Positions 58,567 through 64,000 of a stretch of 64,000 bases of DNA are shown in pieces; within the stretch, counting starts at the first letter, position 1; the number at the start of each line of letters is the position of its first letter. A program made the position numbers and the translations under genes. Location of the stretch: positions 3,838,058 to 3,902,057 of the forward strand of contig NC_035168.2 of the NCBI RefSeq assembly GCF_001659605.2. Direction: 5' to 3'. Below the pieces are notes generated by a model. It did no database searches, was not told the DNA's origin, and worked only from the letters and a program-made list of their open reading frames with translations. Source of the stretch: Manihot esculenta (lineage: Eukaryota; Streptophyta; Magnoliopsida; Malpighiales; Euphorbiaceae).

Positions 58567-60960
58567 TGATAACATGATGTGAAATACTCTTCAAACTCGA
58601 GGGATTACCAGTAAAAATTACTCAAAAACTAAGGCTTCATTTGTTTCAAGAGAATTATTTTTTATATTTTTTAATGTTTGAGACACATATGAAAATTAGT
58701 TAGAATATTTTTTTAATAAAAGAAAAATATTAAATCATATGTAAAATGACTTCTTTCTACGTTTTGAAAATCTTAGTAAGATCTTTTTATATAAATGTAT
58801 TAATATATATATTATTTTTAAGGGTTGGTGTTAAAAATTCTAATTTTTGTATCACTTTACGATTTAATTTTTAGTTTTCAATTTTGGCACAATAAACTAT
58901 TTTTTTTTAAATTCTTAAAAAATTTTATTCTAATTTCAAACTGAAATTAGATAGAGCCTGTTTTCATCTACCTAGCAAATCTAATCCCGTGGGTTATTTT
59001 GCTATTATTTAATCGGGCCGCTTGATAAATTTTTAATTATGGTATTTCATACAAATTTTTACAAATCAGTGTAATTTGATTTATTTCAAAGAAATTGAAT
59101 TTCTCAAAGCAACTCCTACAAATTTTATATATCATTTCAAGCAATCTCAACAACAGCTCACAAATTCTAAAAAATAAAACACAAATTACATATGTAGATA
59201 TAAAAAATTGAATTGCAGATTACACGAAAATATAGATTTGAACAAATAAATCCAAACACAAAAATTATAAATTATTCACAAATAACAAATCCACATGCGG
59301 ACAAAGAATAAACAGCCAGAGGAACACAAATTATACAATTAAATCTAAAGCCAAACATCAAACATAGCCTCACAATACCGTAATCAATAACCAACTAAAG
59401 ATTCAAAGTCATATGCCCATATGGAATCAAACAAGATAAAAATCTACTGTCGAGGCTTTAGAAAACTAAAGCTAGATAGATCAATTCACCTTCATTGCTG
59501 CTGGATGACCATCTGCCACCTTGAAAATTAACTCTAATGATATAGCTTGCATTCACATCATTAGATGTTGAAGATTCAACATCATCTGCCTTCATGCGAG
59601 ATGTCCATGTCAACGGAAATAAGGAAGTGGCAGTGAGCGAAGATAAAGTGGCAGAAGGTCGACGACAACAACACCAGTCTTTATACCCATATTATAACTG
59701 AGTATCTAACCATATTATGGCTGAGCATCAGTGTAGAGATTGAAGGAGAAGGAAAAGGAGCTCTGAAAAAAAAAACAGAGAAGGGTGTGGAATGGAAGGT
59801 GGAGCCGCGGTTGAAAAACTTTTGATGTTTAAAGTTGGGATGTTAATGAATTAGGGTTTTATTTAGTTTGGTTAAAAATTAAAGTTGAATTCAAATCTTA
59901 TTGACTAATTAATTAAATCAAACGGTTAAATTTGATTTAATTTAATTTAATTTTTTATTTTTAATTTAAAACTATTCAGTGATGTATTAAACAATCTATT
60001 AAATAATAATAAAATAAATCACATGGCTTGTCGTATAAATAAAAACACACTCCTTTAATTATAATTTGAAATTAGGATAAAAATTTTAAAAAATTAATTT
60101 ATTATGCTAAAATTGAAAAATATGAATTAAATCGCAAAATGAAGTAAATATCAAAATTTTTAATGTTCATAGTCCTATTTTTAAATTAAAATTAAATAAT
60201 AATAAATAAATTATTTTGTTAAAAAATATTATCCATAAATTACTTTTTTAAAAAAAAAAATTCATAAAATATAACCACGGGTGGAGGCAACACCATACTT
60301 AACCAAGACATATAGATGAGACCAAGGTTATTGAGCCTGCACTTGGCTGCCTATGTTAATCAGAGATCCCAAGGAGAAAGTTCATGAATGCTCCAGAAAT
60401 AATGTCTATTCTTTTTTCCTCTCTGAGCCTGAAAGCCAGGCAAACAACACAGGCAATCAAACTAATTTAATTTTGTCTTTACCCTTAGCAGCTTTCATCC
60501 TTTAAAAAGGACAAAAACTGAGCCTCCTGAAATAACAGTGAATGCTATTGAAAGTTAAAGATTGGTAATTAATAATACCACTGGGTATTGATCTTATCTG
60601 CATACAAAGCATCCACACTCTACTGTTTAAATTTTCTGTACTTGTGTTTATCCATTTGACAATTGGATCATCCAGGTCTGATATTCTGGTGTAAATATAC
60701 CTTACATTAATTGATGTCAGAAAATTCATTGCTTCACAGGGACAAATACAAGTATATAGTTTAATAAAAAGGGTATAAAAAATAATTTAATAAAAAACGG
60801 TTAAAAAAGATGAAGAATATCCAACTTCTTAAGCCAAAAAGTGCTAAGGAGGAACAAGTGTTTGAGCACCTAAGAAGTTGCATGATTGAGCTTCCTGTTG
60901 GATAAGATTTCCAACATTTCACCAGTAGGTTCTGCCAAGAAATCCAAGTGAATTATGCTG
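58567..60960. other. Intergenic spacer, A+T-rich, with TRAF gene 3' flank at the right
   Basis: 58620-59450 and 59850-60280 are low-complexity A+T. 59460-59820 is more balanced but shows no long frame. About 60700-60960 is the presumed 3'-UTR of the minus-strand TRAF gene. No gene or element ends identified. Confidence 0.5.
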
Positions 60961-60964
60961 ACGT

Positions 60965-62788
60965 TTAGTTTTTAGCTTCTTCTGAGGCATGAGCTGTTGA
61001 ATTTCCAGTCTCAATGGACTCTTCACCAACCTTGTTGATGGTGTTGGTTGATTTTTCAGCACCATCATCTCCAGCCTCAGATGATGCCTCAATTGCCTTG
61101 TTTATAGCATCGCTGGATTTGTCAGCCATGTCAGTTGCAGCCTCAATGGATTTGTCCTTAATGTGATTCGCAGCCCCTGTGGACTCTTCACCGACATTGT
61201 CTATGGTGTTGATTGATTTTTCAACACCACCATTTCCATCCTCAGGTGATTCTTCAATTGACTTGTTTGTAGCATCGCTGGATTTGTCAGCCATGTCAGT
61301 TGCAGCCTCAAAGGATCTGTCTTTAATGTGATTTGCAGCCTCAGTGGACTCTTCACTGACATTGTTTATGGTGTTGATTGATTTTTCAACACCACCATTT
61401 CCGTCCTCAGGTGATTCTTCAATTGACTTGTTTGCAGCCTCTGTGGGGTCTTCACTAACTTTTTTGACAGTACTAACTTTTAGCGGCCCAAGCTTTGCAT
61501 CAAGATCCTTGACTCTGAGGGTTAGAGATCTTGCATCTCTGGCTGCTTCTAGCTGACCAGAAGATGTCTGTCATAGGAAAACAAATGTTTCACCTATGGT
61601 GAGCAATTGTGAATCAATTTATTTACCAGCATATATTCCAGTGTATATATCAATATATGATAATGCATAAAGAACCAGCTATCCGGTATATAATTGTTAA
61701 AGAGGAAACCCATGTACCAAAAAGGCATCCCAAATGTGTGAGATATTTTTGTGTTTGGTTCTTGCTGGGCTAAAAGCACTTCAGTCCTAATGTAGGTATA
61801 GACTATAGAGTGTATTAATATTTATGGCTTAAATGCAAGTAATCAAACTATACCTCACCTGCACTATCTGATCCACCCTTTCTTTCAGATCCTCCTCAGT
61901 AGCCCCCTTGTGAATATTTTTAAGAGCATATACCAAGTGAAGATGGAGATCATCTAAGCAATGTTTCCTAATCATAGACCGGGGTACAGTGGATTGACAA
62001 CCCACAGCATAGAAGGGACAATTCACTAGCTTCATTGGGCAGACAGTTATACAATGCCGATCCATTTCTCGTCTCATGATGCTATCTGAGCACTTCTGTT
62101 CACATGGGAGCATTTTGAAAGGACAAGTTGAATCATGATTCTCCATATGCTTTGCACAAAACGCAACTGTACACCCTTCATTGTTGCAGTTCATGGACCT
62201 ATATTCACAGTTTGCAACATGCTCAGCCAGCTCTTCAGCTGTGTTGAATTTCTTGTCACAGTGAAACATGTTCTTGAAGTCAACATTCTTAAGCAAAGTC
62301 TGAGCAATTACTTCTCTCCTGTCTGTCAGCCAAAACCCATTTTCTTCCATCTCTTGTACAAAATCATCTATCTTGTCTTCTCTCGTTTCACTTAGCACCC
62401 ATCCTGAAACTCTACTAAAGAAATTTCTCTTTGAACTTGAAAAGTCATCAACAAAATCAGAAATAATATCATAAGGAGGGTCAGAAACCTCTGTACTTGT
62501 ACCATCTTCCAAGATAACAGTTTCAGCAACAAAACTTTCACTTCGTTGGGTGAGATATTCAATCATTTCTTTTCTCAAATCAACAGCCACTGAAGCAGGG
62601 GACCTGAATATACCCCCTGTTGTGTTGTCGACACAAGCTGCTGCTAATCCAGGGAGGAACACTAGGGTTATCTTGTAAACTATTTCTATGTCATAAAGGT
62701 CACAGTGGAATGCAGGGCATCCTTCTTTTCCATCTTCAATTGTCTCTTTTTCTGGAACAACTTCAACATTGGTTGTGGGAGGATCCAT
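60965..62788 (-). CDS. TRAF-type zinc-finger protein with C-terminal undecapeptide repeats
   Basis: Two coding exons on the minus strand, 62788-61859 and 61567-60965 (GT-AG), give 510 residues. It resembles plant TRAF-type zinc-finger-related proteins such as Arabidopsis At1g09920, which have no firmly assigned biochemical role. Residues 1-160 hold the conserved CVDNTTGGIFRSPASVAVDL and RVSGWVLSETREDKIDDF blocks. Residues 175-294 are the Cys/His-rich TRAF zinc-finger region (C-x-H and C-x2-5-C pairs: FHCDKKF, CEYRSMNC, GCTVAFCAKHMENHDSTCPF, HCITVCPMKLVNCPF). A short helical linker follows (311-343). Residues 344-508 are 15 exact 11-residue repeats rich in Ser, Glu and Ala. The start ATG lies 12 bases after a splice acceptor of a probable leader intron. 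Confidence 0.85.
60974..61468 (-). repeat. 165-bp (5 x 33 bp) coding tandem repeat
   Basis: In exon 2 of the TRAF gene, unit 1 (61435-61271) and unit 2 (61270-61106) are nearly identical 55-codon repeats. A third, more diverged partial unit runs to 60974. Each 55-codon unit is five 11-codon sub-repeats. Examples are ANHIKDKSIEA and INKVGEESIET: position 4 mostly hydrophobic, position 8 mostly Ser (Pro, Thr and others also occur), positions 10-11 Glu/Asp-Ala. Confidence 0.92.
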
Positions 62789-62800
62789 GCCAAAAGAAAC

Positions 62801-63828
62801 CTACAGTAAGTTTGTTCTTACAACAGTGAATTTCTGGCCACCACTTAAAGCAAATGAAACTTATAAATGCATATACAAATAAACACTAATAAATGCAAAT
62901 TTATTTGGAAAGAGGAAGTTCTTAATTCCAAGCTACCAGAGCTTATACTAAACTAACAACTGTCGTGAATGTCCAAACCTTGGCTGTTGAACTGTTGTTT
63001 GAGAGATTTCCCCGTTGCCTGTTCCCTTCCTCGTCGTGTAAATACTAGTGTACAAACAAAACAATATTCAGAGTTGCATTATATTTCCGCATTAAAAAGA
63101 ATTAAAACATATATAAGTTGCTATTTAATCCCTTGAAAGTCAGCATTTGCTTTTCATTAAATCCTCACTCTCTGATTTCATATTTGCTTTTCATTGAATC
63201 CTCACTCTCTGATTTCATACTTCTCCAATGTGTAAACAGCTTAATGAGGAAAGGACTATCCAGTTTGAAAAATGAAAAGATGTAAATAACTTAAAATAAG
63301 AGAAAGGGAACATTTATCTCTTTGAAAGACACCATAGCCAACATTCTTTATACCATCTTCACATTGGGCGCCAGGCTATTTGTTTCTATTACAAAATCAT
63401 TCCCACGGTTCCCTGCTCATCATAATAAATCATACCATGTTTCCAAAATCTCATCTTTTCCTAAATACTCTAGAGGGAATTGTAAAACGATGACACACCA
63501 ACATTTCACCAATTAACAGTCATTTGCATATTAAATCAACAAAATATAGCTTTCAAAAATACGCCACATTCAAAAAAAAAAAAAGACAAAAGGTTTGGAA
63601 TTTCCATTTACAATAACGGCATTTTTGCCCCCATTTCAATCCATTATCCATCCACAAAATTTCAGTTTTGCTGCTGGATCTATCCTAATCTTTTTCACAG
63701 CTCAAAAACTCCAATTTCCACCTTCCTGTCTTCCGATGCATTGAAAAGTTATATAAAACACAGAAGGAAATTCAATCCGCGTACGGAAATGAAAAAAGGA
63801 AAAGGGAAAAGAAAGCCTGAAGAGTTAC
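62801..63828 (-). other. 5'-UTR intron of the TRAF gene
   Basis: On the minus strand a donor TTCCAG|GTAACT at 63829/63828 and an acceptor ACTGTAG ending at 62801 bracket about 1 kb without coding signal. There could be an extra small leader exon near 63000-63050 that I cannot exclude. Confidence 0.45.
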
Positions 63829-64000
63829 CTGGAAAAATGGTTCAGAGATCTGAAAAAAAATGAGAAACCCACCGATTGGTTTGGGCACTAAAATTCTAAA
63901 TCAATCAGAAAGAGATCAACAACAAGTTTAGGCGTCATTTCCGATCTTTTTGCTTTGGCCGATATATATAGAGAGAGAGAGAGTTTACAGGACATAGAGA
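63829..64000 (-). promoter_or_regulatory. TRAF gene leader exon and TATA box
   Basis: Reading leftwards, TATATATAT at about 63970-63962 is a likely TATA box next to a (CT)n/(GA)n tract (63971-63985). The leader runs to the donor at 63829. The promoter continues beyond the window edge. Confidence 0.5.

Noticed and set aside
62135..62395. 86-codon plus-strand frame
   Set aside because: Antisense shadow of the TRAF zinc-finger exon.

Overview
This is a plant nuclear genome window: strongly A+T-rich, with GT-AG introns, 5'-UTR introns, plastid-targeted and cytosolic eukaryotic genes, and many decayed transposons. The proteins are eudicot-like. A Malpighiales/Euphorbiaceae source (cassava or rubber-tree type) is my best guess from general resemblance; nothing here proves it.

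Seven protein-coding genes can be read with exon-level support. Left arm (+ strand): isoprenylcysteine carboxyl methyltransferase (ICMT, 1626-2219), ribosomal protein S28 copy 1 (4632-4829), RPS28 copy 2 (10441-10638) and homogentisate solanesyltransferase (HST, ten exons, 13178-22587). Convergent to HST lies an IQM-type calmodulin-binding protein (- strand, 26727-23892, eight coding exons). Right arm: eIF3 subunit C (+, 49582-54397, three coding exons) and a TRAF-type zinc-finger protein (-, 62788-60965, two exons) whose C-terminus is 15 uninterrupted 11-residue repeats. All genes except HST show a plausible intron in the 5' leader.

The two RPS28 genes come from a DNA-level duplication of about 1.4 kb that kept the leader intron. 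They are separated by a decayed LINE and small elements. A second, older duplication links the region just 3' of ICMT with the region 3' of RPS28 copy 1.

27.9-39.6 kb is A+T-rich and without recognisable genes, with some MITE-like and duplicated segments. 39.7-48.2 kb is a transposon graveyard: the antisense accessory ORF and the integrase of a Gypsy (Tat-like) element, a 76-bp minisatellite, a Copia RT/RNase H remnant with its 3' LTR, and a triplicated LTR-like repeat. One element family (termini TGTAACGACC...GTATTACA, 5-bp target duplications) occurs three times at 293, 2194 and 1180 bp. Two copies sit inside the minisatellite. The third sits inside a terminal repeat of a Mutator-like element (56350-58557) that still has a perfect 9-bp target duplication.

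Functionally the genes are housekeeping: protein prenyl-tail methylation, translation (RPS28 twice, eIF3c), plastoquinone synthesis (HST) and calcium/calmodulin signalling (IQM). They share no pathway. I saw no tRNA, rRNA or CRISPR and no new defence-type system. The most unusual features are the undecapeptide tail of the TRAF protein and the nested, precisely bounded transposon insertions.
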